The notes under the pieces are model-generated. The model saw only the letters and a program-made list of their open reading frames with translations, searched no databases and was not told where the DNA came from. From Natrinema salinisoli (GTDB lineage Archaea > Halobacteriota > Halobacteria > Halobacteriales > Natrialbaceae): a DNA stretch of 64,000 bases. The position numbers were made by a program, and so were the translations under genes. Each line of letters begins with the position of its first letter. Position 1 is the stretch's first letter. Of this stretch, positions 54,372 through 63,565 are shown piece after piece. The stretch lies in the NCBI RefSeq assembly GCF_020405205.1, contig NZ_CP084469.1, forward strand, positions 3,658,001 through 3,722,000, in the 5' to 3' direction.

Positions 54372-55661
54372 TCAATCGTCTCCCACGACCGGCACCGGTG
54401 ACGTCGTCTCGAGCGTCTCCTCGATCTGCGTGTAGACGAGGATCGTCCCGAGGGCTGCGAGGGTCGTCCCGAAAACGAACGGGACCCTGAAGCCGTAGCT
54501 CACCAGCAGGCCCGAGGAGAGCGGCCCGAGGGCGATCCCGTAGCCGAAGGCCATCGTGAGCACCGACAGCTTCGATCCGGACTCGCCCGCGCCTGCAAGA
54601 TCACCGGCGAGCGCGAGCGACGGGGCGAACACCATCGCCGCCGCGATGCCCTGACACAACCGTGCGAGAAACATCAGCTCTGACGACAGCACGAACCCCT
54701 GCACGAGCGTCGTCGGGATCAGCAACGCCATCCCGGTGACGATGAACGGCCGACGGCCGTACCGGTCGCACGCACGCCCGATCGGCGTCTGCAGCGCCAC
54801 CTGCGCGATGATGAACGCCGCGAACTGCAGCCCGAACCAGGTCGCCCCCTGCTCGAGGCGGGCGTTGACCTGCGGCTGGATCGTCGCGAACAGCGCGATC
54901 GCGGTCGCCATGAACAGCGACGCGAGCCCGAGCGTGAAGACGGGATCGAGGGCGTTCGGTCCCGCTCGATCGCGGATCGGGATCGAGAGATCGGCGCCGG
55001 CGTTCGCCACCGTCGACTCGGGATCGGAGACGAGCACCGTCACCATCCCGTAGCTGATCGCCGCCGTGATCGTCGCGATCGAGAAGGCCGCATCGAAACC
55101 GCTGACCGTTATACCGCTCGGGAGCGGATACGGACCGCGACTCACGACCGCGCCGGCGACCACCGGACCGGCCCCGAACCCGATCAGTCGGAACGTGTTG
55201 TAGACACCCATGTTCCCGCCCCGATCGCCCGTCGTCGCGAGTTCGTTCACGAGCGCGATCGACGCCGGAATGATGAAGGCGACGCTGACGCCCTGGAGCC
55301 CGCGAATGACGAGCAAGGAAACGTACGTCTCCGCGAACACGTAGGCGACGTTCGTCGCCGCGAGGCCGGCGAGCCCGATCAGAATGAACGGCTTTCGCTT
55401 TCCCATCCGGTCCGACAGCCGGCCGGTAAACGGCTGCACGCTGCTGTTGAGGAAGCCGAACAGGGAGAGAATGAGCCCGATGATCATCGATTCCCCCAGC
55501 CCGAACGCCGTTCCGCTCACGACGCCGCTGGTCACGTACAGCGGGATGACGATGATCAGAAACGAGTTCCCGATTCCGTCCGCCATCCGGGCTCCCGCCA
55601 GCGCGAGTACCCGTCGATCGACGGCGAACGGCGCGACGACCCGGTCGAGGACTTCCCGCAT
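54372..55661 (-). CDS. MFS family transporter
   Basis: A 429-residue major facilitator with about twelve hydrophobic helices. GRLSDRMGKRKPFILIGLAG and GRACDRYGRRPFIVTGMALL are the two copies of the loop 2-3 motif (GxxxDRxGRRP), placing it with drug-resistance/efflux MFS proteins. Substrate unknown. It lies upstream of the epoxide hydrolase gene on the same strand, about 100 bp away. Confidence 0.9.
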   Translation of the reverse strand: MREVLDRVVAPFAVDRRVLALAGARMADGIGNSFLIIVIPLYVTSGVVSGTAFGLGESMIIGLILSLFGFLNSSVQPFTGRLSDRMGKRKPFILIGLAGLAATNVAYVFAETYVSLLVIRGLQGVSVAFIIPASIALVNELATTGDRGGNMGVYNTFRLIGFGAGPVVAGAVVSRGPYPLPSGITVSGFDAAFSIATITAAISYGMVTVLVSDPESTVANAGADLSIPIRDRAGPNALDPVFTLGLASLFMATAIALFATIQPQVNARLEQGATWFGLQFAAFIIAQVALQTPIGRACDRYGRRPFIVTGMALLIPTTLVQGFVLSSELMFLARLCQGIAAAMVFAPSLALAGDLAGAGESGSKLSVLTMAFGYGIALGPLSSGLLVSYGFRVPFVFGTTLAALGTILVYTQIEETLETTSPVPVVGDD

Positions 55662-55776
55662 CGACCCTATTTGTGTTATCCCGGCCGATTATAGTTTCGA
55701 ACCGAAATGTCGGACGTCGTGACAGTACGTCTGACCGTCGCAGAGCTACAAGCCAATCCGTTGCGTCCACCCATCC

Positions 55777-56031
55777 ATGTCCGAGATCAAACTCAGCCGA
55801 ATCGACGCCGCCTTCGAAGAACTCGAGTACCCGATCTCGCAGGACGACGCTGCCACCGAACTCGAGGACGTCACGCTCCTCCTCGCCGACGGCGAGCGAA
55901 ACCTGGGGCGGCTCGTCGAACAGAGCGGGCGCGATCGCTTCGAATCGATCGACGACCTCCGGGCGGAACTCCACAACGTCCTCCCGCGGGAAGCCGTCGG
56001 CGAGCCGTATCAGTCGGAGGGCGAGGGATAG
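55777..56031 (+). CDS. DUF5789 family protein
   Basis: An 84-residue acidic soluble protein (LSRIDAAFEELEYPISQDDAATELEDVTLLLADGERNLG) that matches the small haloarchaeal DUF5789 family. It contains two helices around a short strand pair, and has no cysteine. Function unknown. It lies about 115 bp from the divergent MFS gene, in front of the TFS gene. Confidence 0.8.
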   Translation: MSEIKLSRIDAAFEELEYPISQDDAATELEDVTLLLADGERNLGRLVEQSGRDRFESIDDLRAELHNVLPREAVGEPYQSEGEG

Positions 56032-56118
56032 TCCCCTCGAGAGGGATTCGATCCCGCGGCCGCTCGGCGAGCCTAAACAGGTCTCTTAAGTCGCTCGACC
56101 TCCGTAGCCCGGACAACG

Positions 56119-56427
56119 ATGGAATTCTGCGACGAATGCGGTTCGATGATGAAAGCCGAGGACGGCCTCTGGGAGTGTGGCAGCTGCGGCTACACGGAGC
56201 CGAAAGGCGACGCGGCCCAGTACACCGTCACCGACGATCAGGAGGCCGGCGAGATCATCGAGTCCTCCGGCGAGACCTCCCTTCCCGAGACCGACGCCAT
56301 CTGTCCCGAGTGCGGCAACGACCGCGCCCACTGGTACATGCAACAGATCCGCTCGGCCGACGAATCCGAGACGCGCTTCTTCATCTGTACCGAGTGCGAG
56401 CACAAGTGGCGCGAGGACGACAACTAG
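56119..56427 (+). CDS. tfs: Transcription factor S (archaeal TFIIS-like)
   Basis: A 102-residue protein with two zinc ribbons: CDECGSMMKAEDGLWECGSCGY at the N-terminus (RPB9-like) and CPECGNDRAHWYMQQIRSADESETRFFICTECEHKW at the C-terminus (TFIIS-like). The RSADE loop carries the acidic pair that stimulates RNA cleavage by RNA polymerase, so it rescues backtracked polymerase. The gene is preceded by DUF5789. Confidence 0.95.
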   Translation: MEFCDECGSMMKAEDGLWECGSCGYTEPKGDAAQYTVTDDQEAGEIIESSGETSLPETDAICPECGNDRAHWYMQQIRSADESETRFFICTECEHKWREDDN

Positions 56428-56801
56428 AACCGAAATTTTGCTCTGCGGTCTATCGCGCTGACGGCAGCGTAGCTGCCGCACAGCGCGACGTCCCTCGGCA
56501 AAATTTCGATCAAAAGCACTCCTCCTTCCCCTCCACTCGGCTCGCGGCTTCGCCGCTCGCTTCTCCGCGGCGCGAAGCGCCGCGCTCTCGTTCCGGGTCA
56601 GTCGTCGGCCCGCTCGCTCACCCTACGGGTTCGCTCGCGGTCATAACTGTGTAACCGCCTGCCCTCCCCCGAGTCACGGACTCCTCGCAGCTGCTCGGAG
56701 CCCGCTCCCGGCCACTGCTCTCTCGAGGTACTGGCCAAGCTAGAACTGATTGAAAGATCGTCTCGTTGAGCGTCGATGCACTCGAGCAAACGGAACCCGC
56801 G
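56428..56801. other. Gene-free spacer rich in inverted repeats
   Basis: No protein gene is seen in these 374 bases. Much of it is self-complementary sequence (GCGCTGACGGCAGCG against GCTGCCGCACAGCGC near 56456-56487, and GGCGCGAAGCGCC near 56570), then CGCTCACCCTACGGGTTCGCTCG and the dispersed repeat copy at 56657-56713. A transcription terminator for TFS is a plausible use of the first inverted repeat. Confidence 0.5.
56657..56713. repeat. Dispersed intergenic repeat, copy 2
   Basis: This is the second copy of the repeat at 45096-45151, one base longer, lying between the converging tfs and trmI genes. It again sits directly beyond a CGCTC-rich palindromic sequence. The two copies match at about 90 percent of positions and the complementary pairs within are kept. 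Confidence 0.8.
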
Positions 56802-57587
56802 CTACTCGTTGCGCGCGATGGTCAGATACCCGGTGTGGCCGACGGGAGCGGTCGACGGTCGCGAGCCGCGCTCGTCGAACTGCATCTCGCGTTGAATCGT
56901 CTCTCGAGTCGTCACGTTCGAGAGGCCGATCTCGCGGGCCGTTTCCGAGACCTCCCGAGTCGACTCGATGAACGGGCTGTAGACCGCGACGAACCCGCCG
57001 TCGACGAGCAGGTCCAGTGCGTGCTCGACCATCGCGGGCGCGTCGGCCGTATCGAGCGTGAGGACGTCGAACGACGACGGCTCGAGGTCGTCGAGCTGCT
57101 CGAGTACGTTACCGGTTCGAACGTCGACCGACTCCGAAACGCCGCCGAGTGCCATGTTCTCGCGGGCGACGTCGGCGAAGTCAGCGTCCTGCTCGTAGGT
57201 CACCACGTCGGCACCGGCGCGAGCCATCAGGGCCGCGAGCACGCCGGTTCCGGTTCCGGCGTCGAGTACACGGTCGCCGCGGGCGATGCCGGTCTCGCCG
57301 ATCACCAAGCCGATGTCGCGGGGGACCATCGGCGCACCGGTCCGCTCGAAGTGATGGAAGAGGTCCGGGCCGCGCAGTCGGCGCACCTGAAACTCGTCGC
57401 CCAGATGCGTCTCGAGCGTGTCGCCCGACGATACGTCTTCGGGGACCTCGAGTACGCCGAGGTCGGTCCCCTGTTCTCCGCCGGGTTCGACGAGATATTC
57501 GCGGTCGCCACGGACGAGCAAGACCGGGACGCGGCCGCTCTCGCCCTCGGCCGCGTCAGTGTCGTCCGCCGTGTCGTTGCCGCTCAC
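56802..57587 (-). CDS. trmI: tRNA (adenine-N1)-methyltransferase
   Basis: A 261-residue enzyme that makes 1-methyladenosine (m1A57/58) in the T loop of tRNA. The N-terminal beta-domain ([19 protein letters not shown]) leads to the SAM-binding motif [28 protein letters not shown], then [13 protein letters not shown], matching the TrmI family. The last codons of the NAC gene overlap its start by 4 bp (ATGA), so the two are cotranscribed. Confidence 0.88.
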   Translation of the reverse strand: MSGNDTADDTDAAEGESGRVPVLLVRGDREYLVEPGGEQGTDLGVLEVPEDVSSGDTLETHLGDEFQVRRLRGPDLFHHFERTGAPMVPRDIGLVIGETGIARGDRVLDAGTGTGVLAALMARAGADVVTYEQDADFADVARENMALGGVSESVDVRTGNVLEQLDDLEPSSFDVLTLDTADAPAMVEHALDLLVDGGFVAVYSPFIESTREVSETAREIGLSNVTTRETIQREMQFDERGSRPSTAPVGHTGYLTIARNE

Positions 57588-57973
57588 TCGAGGGACTCGA
57601 CTGCTGCGGCGAGATCGCCGTCGTTGTCCTCGAGGGCCTCGCGGGCCTCGTCTTCGCCCACGCCTGCTCGCGTGGCGACGAGTTCGACGTCCTCGTCGGG
57701 GATCGACGAGCTCGCATCGCTCCCGTCGTCAGCGCCACCGGCGCTGCCGCCGGCGGAGCCGGCCTCGACCTCTTCGGGCGTCCCGATTACCTGGTACGTC
57801 TCCTGCCCGCGGGCGTCCATCTTGGTGACCTCGGCGTCGTCGAACACGAGGTCGTACTCGTCGGTTCGGATGATGACCTCTTCGGCGTCGATATCCTCGA
57901 CGTCGATGCCCATCTGTTCCATCATCTGCTCCATCTTGCGCGGGTTGAGTCCGCCGCCGCCTCCTCCAAACAT
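57584..57973 (-). CDS. nac: Nascent polypeptide-associated complex protein
   Basis: A 129-residue archaeal NAC: a Gly-rich N-terminus ([23 protein letters not shown]), a NAC beta-barrel domain ([34 protein letters not shown]), and after an Ala/Gly/Asp spacer a UBA-like domain ([32 protein letters not shown]). It binds nascent chains on the ribosome. The ATGA overlap with trmI indicates an operon that joins translation-linked functions. Confidence 0.93.
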   Translation of the reverse strand: MFGGGGGGLNPRKMEQMMEQMGIDVEDIDAEEVIIRTDEYDLVFDDAEVTKMDARGQETYQVIGTPEEVEAGSAGGSAGGADDGSDASSSIPDEDVELVATRAGVGEDEAREALEDNDGDLAAAVESLE

Positions 57974-58121
57974 ACTCGGCACGTCGCCGCGGGCGACCTT
58001 TTACTTTGTCGTTCCTCGAGGAGCGACGATCCGACGTCTGTGGGATGTGTTCGGCGCTCGGGAGTCGCTGGCGGCAGCCAGCGGAGAACGACGATCCCTC
58101 ATCGGGTTCGGACGCGACTCG

Positions 58122-58967
58122 TCACCGCGAGTAGTCCGGATCGAAAATCTGTGCGGACATCGGCGCCGGATCTCCCTCGGTGAGGTTGTACCGCGAGAAG
58201 TCCTCGACGCCGGCCTCGCGGAGGAAATCCTCGTCGTAAATGTGCTTTCCGGTGAACTCGGCGGGGTCGCGGTTCAGCATCTCCAGAACGGTATCGGAGA
58301 CGATCTCCGGCGTGCGCCAGTCGTCTTCGGTCCCCATCTCGAAGTAGCGGGTCGCGCGCGTATCGATGGCGGTCACCGGCCAGAAGGAGTTACAGCCGAT
58401 ATCGTCGTCCGCCAGTTCCCGGGCCAGCGACAGCGTGACGAACGACATCCCCATCTTCGACCAGGAGTAGGCCGCCTTCCCCGGTGCGCGGTCGATCTCG
58501 ACCGGCGGCGCGTTCGTCAGGATCCAGGCGTCCTCCTCGGTCTCTTTCAGGTGATTGATGAACCCTCGGGAGACGAGGTAGGTGCCGCGCACGTTGACCT
58601 CGTTCAGGAGGTCGTACCGGTTGGCCGGAATGTCCTCGACGTTCCCCATCTGGATTGCCGAGGCGTTGTTGACGACGATGTTGATCTCTCCCATCTCGTC
58701 GATCGCCTCCTCGATGGCCGCATCGACGCTGTCCTCGTCGCGCACGTTCAACTGGATCGCGTGCGTGTCGACGCCCTTCTCGGCGCACTCCTCGGCCGTC
58801 TCGTGAATCGTTCCCTCGAGATCGGAGTCCGAGTCGTCGACGGTCTTGCCCGTCGAGACGATGTTACAGCCCTGTTCGGCGAACGCGAGTGCCAGTTGTT
58901 TCCCGATTCCGCGCGTCGTCCCCGTTATGAACGCGGTCTGGCCGCTCAGATCTGGTTTCTGTAGCAT
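58122..58967 (-). CDS. SDR-family oxidoreductase (HSDL2-like)
   Basis: A 281-residue short-chain dehydrogenase. The NAD(P) motif is FITGTTRGIGKQLALAFAEQG, VVNNASAI follows, and the catalytic region reads ILTNAPPVEIDRAPGKAAYSWSKMGM (Tyr and Lys of YxxxK, here YSWSK). The long insert (DSDSDLEGTIHETAEECAEKG) resembles hydroxysteroid-dehydrogenase-like protein 2. Substrate unknown; it may act in fatty-acid or ketone metabolism. It lies about 150 bp upstream of nac on the same strand. Confidence 0.88.
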   Translation of the reverse strand: MLQKPDLSGQTAFITGTTRGIGKQLALAFAEQGCNIVSTGKTVDDSDSDLEGTIHETAEECAEKGVDTHAIQLNVRDEDSVDAAIEEAIDEMGEINIVVNNASAIQMGNVEDIPANRYDLLNEVNVRGTYLVSRGFINHLKETEEDAWILTNAPPVEIDRAPGKAAYSWSKMGMSFVTLSLARELADDDIGCNSFWPVTAIDTRATRYFEMGTEDDWRTPEIVSDTVLEMLNRDPAEFTGKHIYDEDFLREAGVEDFSRYNLTEGDPAPMSAQIFDPDYSR

Positions 58968-59103
58968 CCGTGCGTGTCACTCGCGTTCGCGTCACTAATA
59001 GTCCATGTCAAACACCCGGACATCCGACTGGCGTTTTCGACGGACGATTCGACCGGGAGAGACGGCAGGGGAGACGTAACCGGGGTGGCGACGCGACTAC
59101 GAC

Positions 59104-59592
59104 TTACGTTTCCGCAGGTGCGCCCTCGCGGACGTTCACCGCCATCCCCGTTTCGAAGTCCCGAATCGCGCCGGCGTCGAGCCGTGCCGTCCCGACCGCG
59201 AGCAACTCGCCGCGCTCGTGGACGACCAGCACTTCGTCGCCCGGCCTGATCTCGTCGCCCACCTCGAGGACGAACTTCGTGAAGACGTTCTTTTCCTCGC
59301 GGACGAACGGCTCGCTCTCGTCGTCGACGACGACGCGATAGGCGGGATGGGCGAGCGCGGTATCGAGACGACGGCCGCCCTCGAGTCCGAGGGTGAACCG
59401 GCCGTCGGTGCCGAAGGAGACGATCCGGCCCGCCTCGGCGTGGACCTGTTGTGGTCGTCCCGACGTCGTCCGTTTGACTGTCAGCGATTCGTCGGGCGGG
59501 AACAGTGCCGCGCCCGCTCCCGATCCGAACTGGTAGTCCGCGATGGTTCGGAGCTGTGGCAACCCCGCGCTCCCGTCTGCTGACTCGCTCAT
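59104..59592 (-). CDS. PUA-domain protein
   Basis: A 162-residue protein. The first half (IADYQFGSGAGAALFPPDESLTVKRTTSGRPQQVHAEAGRIVSFG) is the archaeal TGT-type pre-PUA segment, and the second half (EEKNVFTKFVLEVGDEIRPGDEVLVVHERGELLAVGTARLD) is a PUA RNA-binding domain. It is likely to bind tRNA or rRNA, alongside an archaeosine or pseudouridine enzyme, but no catalytic domain is attached. The ATG at 59592 matches the family N-terminus. Confidence 0.85.
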   Translation of the reverse strand: MSESADGSAGLPQLRTIADYQFGSGAGAALFPPDESLTVKRTTSGRPQQVHAEAGRIVSFGTDGRFTLGLEGGRRLDTALAHPAYRVVVDDESEPFVREEKNVFTKFVLEVGDEIRPGDEVLVVHERGELLAVGTARLDAGAIRDFETGMAVNVREGAPAET

Positions 59593-59788
59593 TGGCTGGG
59601 ATTCGATACGACGGGTCGAAAGCCCTTCGACCTGGCCGCGCGGATCGACGCCCACGGCGCTCCGCAACGGGGGACTGCCGTCGCTCGTCCGCCGGAGCGG
59701 TAATTCTACTTACACGACATGTGGTCGCGTATTGAGCGGAACAAGATGGTGAACGTTATAACAGTTGATTCAGTATTACCGGCATCGC

Positions 59789-59977
59789 ATGGACGTCACG
59801 CAAATCGGTCTCGGGGTCGCCCTGCTCGTTCTCGGCACCCTGACGCTCGCCGGTCCGGCCACGCTCGTCACGGGGCCGTTCGTCTATCTCCTGACGGCCG
59901 CGATCCTGCTCATCACGGGGTATGCACTGGTAATCGGTCTCTCGCAGCGCCGGCAGCCGAGCTACGGAAAGAACTGA
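59789..59977 (+). CDS. Small two-helix membrane protein
   Basis: A 62-residue protein with two hydrophobic helices (IGLGVALLVLGTLTLAG and VYLLTAAILLITGYALVIGL) joined by a short polar turn, and a basic C-terminus (RRQPSYGKN). Small double-spanning proteins of this kind are frequent in haloarchaea. Function unknown. The start ATG lies about 30 nt after an AT-rich GTTATAAC (59756-59763) that may contain its TATA box. Confidence 0.65.
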   Translation: MDVTQIGLGVALLVLGTLTLAGPATLVTGPFVYLLTAAILLITGYALVIGLSQRRQPSYGKN

Positions 59978-60110
59978 TTCCGTCAACACTCGATGCGGGG
60001 CCGTCGCGCGACTACGTTGGCACCGAGTCGCGACTACTGCACTCCGACGTCGAACCGCTCTCTTCTCGAGCCCGATCTCGATCGGAACGCACCGGCTCCA
60101 CGGCGAGCGC

Positions 60111-60608
60111 TCAGAGCAGGAACGTCTCGCCTCGATCGCCGAGATCGAGGAACGAATCGGCCGCTTCGATGAGCTCCTCGGCCGTCGAGGACTCGAAGGC
60201 CATCACTTCGACGCGGACACCCTCGTGGCGCAGGTGGGAACAGAGCCGCGAGAAGTCGCCGTCGCCCGTACAGAGCACGATCGTGTCGACGTGATTCGCC
60301 AGCGTCACCGCGTCGAGGCTCATCCCGACGTCCCAGTCGGCCTTCTTCGTACCGTCGGAGAACGTCTTGATGTCCTTGATCTTCGGCTCGAAGCCGATAT
60401 CGACCAGCGCATCGAAGAAGCTCTCCTCCTCGGGGGAGTCCGCGCGGATCACGTACGAAATCGCGCGCGTGAGCTGGCGGTCCTGAACGGCCTTCTCGAG
60501 CAGCGCGGAGTAGTCGATATTCCGGCTGTGCAAGCTCTGTGCGGTGTGGTACAGGTTCTGGGCGTCGACGAGGACGGCGACGCGCTGACCGGGATGAATT
60601 TCCGTCAT
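60111..60608 (-). CDS. NYN-domain (PIN-like) ribonuclease
   Basis: A 165-residue NYN-domain protein. Conserved acidic residues for metal-dependent RNA cleavage are visible in VAVLVDAQNLYHTAQ, DWDVGMSLDAV and LCTGDGDFSRL, with the C-terminal VMAFESSTAEELIEAADSFLDL. This is the LabA/DUF88 group, predicted nucleases acting on structured RNA. It is monocistronic and near htpX on the same strand. Confidence 0.88.
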   Translation of the reverse strand: MTEIHPGQRVAVLVDAQNLYHTAQSLHSRNIDYSALLEKAVQDRQLTRAISYVIRADSPEEESFFDALVDIGFEPKIKDIKTFSDGTKKADWDVGMSLDAVTLANHVDTIVLCTGDGDFSRLCSHLRHEGVRVEVMAFESSTAEELIEAADSFLDLGDRGETFLL

Positions 60609-60694
60609 GGGTTAGAATGGCGGGGGCCACCATAAAAAATCGCGGCGTTCGGCTCGGTCGCATCACCGACCGCCGGTCAGTCGCCGGTCAGTCT

Positions 60695-61519
60695 TCAGTT
60701 CCGGAGCTTCTGGATGCGCTTTTCGGTCGGCGGGTGCGTCGCGAACAGTTTCTGCAGGAGCCCCTTTTCCGAGTTGAAGATACACAGCGCGCTCATACTG
60801 TCGTCGAGCTGTGACTCCCGTCCCTGCGATCCCTGCGAGATCTTTTCGAGGGCACGAGCGAGCGGGTCGCCGCTGCCGATGTACTGGCGGGCGTCCTCGT
60901 CGGCGACGTACTCGCGGTATCGCGAGATGGCGAGGACGAAGACCATCACGAGCATTTGTGCGATGTTCGAGATGATCATCCCGACGATGAAACCGCCGAT
61001 ACCGCGCTCGCTGCTCATGATGTAGACCATGTACGCGACCCAGCCGACCATCATCGCGACGGAACTCCCGACGACCATCGCGAGGACGTCGCGGTTCTTG
61101 ATGTGGGCGAGTTCGTGGGCGATCACGCCCTCGAGTTCGTCGCGCTGGAGGAGTCGGATGAGTTCCGTCGAGACGACGACGACGCCATTGCCCTTCCGCC
61201 CGGTCGCGAAGGCGTTGGGGACGCCCATGTCCATGACCATCAGTTTGGGTTTCTTGATGTTCATGTCCCGACACAGCGAGTCGGTCATCTGATGTATTTC
61301 CTGGTACTGGCCGTCTTCGGGCATCTCCTCGGCGCGTCTGGTCGCCGACCACGTCCCGATCTTGTACTGAATAACGGGCAATACGACCAGCCCGAGCAGC
61401 ACTAACGGCCATGCACCGGTGCCGAGCCAGAGCAGTCCGAAGCCACCGACGAGCATGTAGAACGCGAACAGGATCGATCCAACGATCGCCATCCGCACCT
61501 TCAATCCGAAGTCTGTCAT
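60695..61519 (-). CDS. htpX: Heat-shock metalloprotease HtpX
   Basis: A 274-residue M48 protease. Two helices at the N-terminus (VGSILFAFYMLVGGFGLLWL and VLLGLVVLPVIQY) are followed by the substrate-side domain, LEGVIAHELAHIKNRD with the HExxH zinc site, two more helices, SRYREYVADEDA (third zinc ligand), and the LFATHPPTEKRIQKLRN tail. It degrades misfolded membrane proteins. The start is leaderless-type (see the TATA feature). Confidence 0.93.
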   Translation of the reverse strand: MTDFGLKVRMAIVGSILFAFYMLVGGFGLLWLGTGAWPLVLLGLVVLPVIQYKIGTWSATRRAEEMPEDGQYQEIHQMTDSLCRDMNIKKPKLMVMDMGVPNAFATGRKGNGVVVVSTELIRLLQRDELEGVIAHELAHIKNRDVLAMVVGSSVAMMVGWVAYMVYIMSSERGIGGFIVGMIISNIAQMLVMVFVLAISRYREYVADEDARQYIGSGDPLARALEKISQGSQGRESQLDDSMSALCIFNSEKGLLQKLFATHPPTEKRIQKLRN

Positions 61520-61874
61520 CGGGAGTAGTAAGTAACGACTGGGGATAAATTACGTGGAATTGTACGTCACTGGTTGTCATAATTAGTGGTTCGCGTCGAG
61601 CGAAGACACAACGGATAAGTCAGTTCAGTTCCCTCTGTCCCGTATGCGCCACGTCGCTCGCTCGACCGGTGGTCCCGTCGCGAGCGGCGTCTGCCCTCGT
61701 TTTCCGAAACGCAAACGTGTGTGAGTGTGCTCGTGGCGGGCTGGCACCCCGTTTCGGGTACGATCCGACCGCACGCGACGATTACCGCGCGGCTGACTAC
61801 TGCTCGTCCACCGATCGGAACCGATACACCCTACCGATTGGGGACCGACACACGACCCAACGAATACCAAACCC
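61520..61874. other. Gene-free spacer between htpX and dapA
   Basis: These 355 bases between the divergent htpX and dapA genes contain the htpX TATA box at the left end. No ORF with protein-like content, no tRNA and no strong terminator is seen. A short hairpin (CGTTT, TCCG, AAACG, about 61698-61711) stands in the dapA upstream region; its meaning is unclear. Confidence 0.5.
61545..61552 (-). promoter_or_regulatory. TATA box of htpX
   Basis: TAATTTAT on the minus strand is 26-33 nt from the htpX ATG at 61519, which predicts leaderless transcription. Confidence 0.5.
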
Positions 61875-62801
61875 ATGAGTTCAGATATCGACCTTTCGGG
61901 CGTCTTTCCGGCGATGTGCACGCCCTTCGACGACGACGAACGTATCGACTTCGAAACACTGCAGGCGGACGCCCAGCGCCTCGAAGCGGCGGGCGTCGAC
62001 GGCCTCGTCCCCGTCGGCTCGACCGGCGAATCGGCGACCCTGACCCACGACGAACACGTCCAGGTCGTCGAGGCGGTCATCGACGCCGTCGACGACGTCC
62101 CCGTCATCGCGGGCACCGGCTCGAACAACACGCGCGAGGCGCTCGAGTTGTCCGAACGCGCCGCCGACGCCGGTGCGGACGGCCTCCTGCTCATCTCGCC
62201 GTACTACAACAAGCCCGAGCAGCGCGGGCTGATCGAACACTACCGGACGATCGCGGACGCCGTCGATCTGCCACAGATCGTCTACAACGTGCCCTCGCGG
62301 ACGGGCCGGAACATCGAGCCCGACACGGCAGTCGAACTCGCGAGTCACGAGAACATCGCGGGCTTCAAGGCCGCGAGCGGCGATCTCGGCCAGATCGGGG
62401 AGATCGCCGAACGCACGGCGGACGAGGACTTCGCGGTTCTCTCGGGCGACGACGCGCTCACCCTGCCGGTCGTCTCCGTCGGCGGCACCGGAACGATCAG
62501 CGTCTCGGCGAACATCGAGCCCGAGCGAACCTGTGCGATGGTCGGCGCGGCGCTCGACGGCGACTACGAACGCGCGCGTAACCTCCACCACGAACTCGGG
62601 CCGCTGGTCCGCGAACTCTTCGTCGAGACCAATCCGATCCCGGTCAAGGAAGCCATGCAGATCCGCGGCTACGGGCCCGCCCGACTGCGCTCGCCGCTTT
62701 CCCGGCTGGCAGACGAGTACCGCGACGACCTCGAGGCGGTGCTCGCCGACCTCGAACGGGACGAGACGGAACTCGCCGACGCGGCGGAGGGTGATCGATG
62801 A
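61875..62801 (+). CDS. dapA: 4-hydroxy-tetrahydrodipicolinate synthase
   Basis: A 308-residue TIM-barrel enzyme that condenses pyruvate and aspartate semialdehyde, the first committed step of lysine synthesis. The Schiff-base Lys is in IAGFKAASGDL, the pyruvate-carboxylate GSTGESATL loop is present, and IVYNVPSRTGRN carries the catalytic Tyr. It begins the lysine operon; dapB starts 4 bp before its stop. Confidence 0.95.
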   Translation: MSSDIDLSGVFPAMCTPFDDDERIDFETLQADAQRLEAAGVDGLVPVGSTGESATLTHDEHVQVVEAVIDAVDDVPVIAGTGSNNTREALELSERAADAGADGLLLISPYYNKPEQRGLIEHYRTIADAVDLPQIVYNVPSRTGRNIEPDTAVELASHENIAGFKAASGDLGQIGEIAERTADEDFAVLSGDDALTLPVVSVGGTGTISVSANIEPERTCAMVGAALDGDYERARNLHHELGPLVRELFVETNPIPVKEAMQIRGYGPARLRSPLSRLADEYRDDLEAVLADLERDETELADAAEGDR

Positions 62802-63565
62802 CGACGCGGATCGGTGTCACAGGCGCAACTGGCCGCATGGGGCGGGAAGTGATCGCCGCCGCGGCGGGCCGGGAGGACTGCGAGGTCGTCTTCGCGGTCA
62901 ACCGGGAGCCGGGCGACGAGACGATCGCCGGCGTCGAGATCGAGCCCGCGGCCGAATTCGACTCGCTGGTCGTCGATCGCGAACCGACCGTCGTGATCGA
63001 CTTCACCGGACCGGAGTCGGCCGCCGACTACGCGCTGGCCTGTGCCGACGCCGGCGTCGCCTTCGTCACCGGCACGACCGGGTTCGACGACGACGAGTTC
63101 GAAGCCCTCGAGGCGGCGAGCGAGGACGTCGCCGTCCTCCACGCGCCGAACTTCGCCCGCGGCGTCCAGGCGCTGGTCAACGTCGTCGGCGAGGCCGTCC
63201 AGAACCTCCCGGGCTACGACGTCGAACTGGTCGAGACCCACCACAACGCCAAGCGCGATGCCCCGAGCGGGACGGCGAACCGCCTGCTCGAGGAGATCGA
63301 AGCGAACGGCGACTTCACCGAGCGCACGCACGGCCGCGAGGGCGAGGCGCCACGCGAAGACGGCGAGATCGGCGTCCACGCGCTGCGGGCGGGCGACGTT
63401 ACGGGTGAACACGAGATCATCCTCGCGGGCAACCACGAGGAAGTACGGCTCACGCATCGCGCGGAGGACCGCGGCGTCTTCGCCGCGGGCGCGGTCGACG
63501 CGGCGGTCTGGATCGCCGGACAGAAGGCGGGCTGGTACGAGTTTTCGGACGTGATCGCAGAATGA
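62798..63565 (+). CDS. dapB: 4-hydroxy-tetrahydrodipicolinate reductase
   Basis: A 255-residue NAD(P)H-dependent reductase. GATGRMGREVIAAA is the dinucleotide loop, VIDFTGPESAADYA and GTTGFDDDE follow, and THHNAKRDAPSGTA is the catalytic motif (HHNxKxDAPSGTA). It reduces HTPA to tetrahydrodipicolinate. It overlaps dapA by 4 bp and dapD by 4 bp (ATGA), showing a coupled operon. Confidence 0.95.
   Translation: MTTRIGVTGATGRMGREVIAAAAGREDCEVVFAVNREPGDETIAGVEIEPAAEFDSLVVDREPTVVIDFTGPESAADYALACADAGVAFVTGTTGFDDDEFEALEAASEDVAVLHAPNFARGVQALVNVVGEAVQNLPGYDVELVETHHNAKRDAPSGTANRLLEEIEANGDFTERTHGREGEAPREDGEIGVHALRAGDVTGEHEIILAGNHEEVRLTHRAEDRGVFAAGAVDAAVWIAGQKAGWYEFSDVIAE

Noticed and set aside
59719-60294. 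Open frame of 191 codons on the plus strand across the small membrane protein gene
   Set aside because: Ser/Arg-rich composition, overlaps the better two-helix gene and the NYN gene, and has no protein-like pattern.
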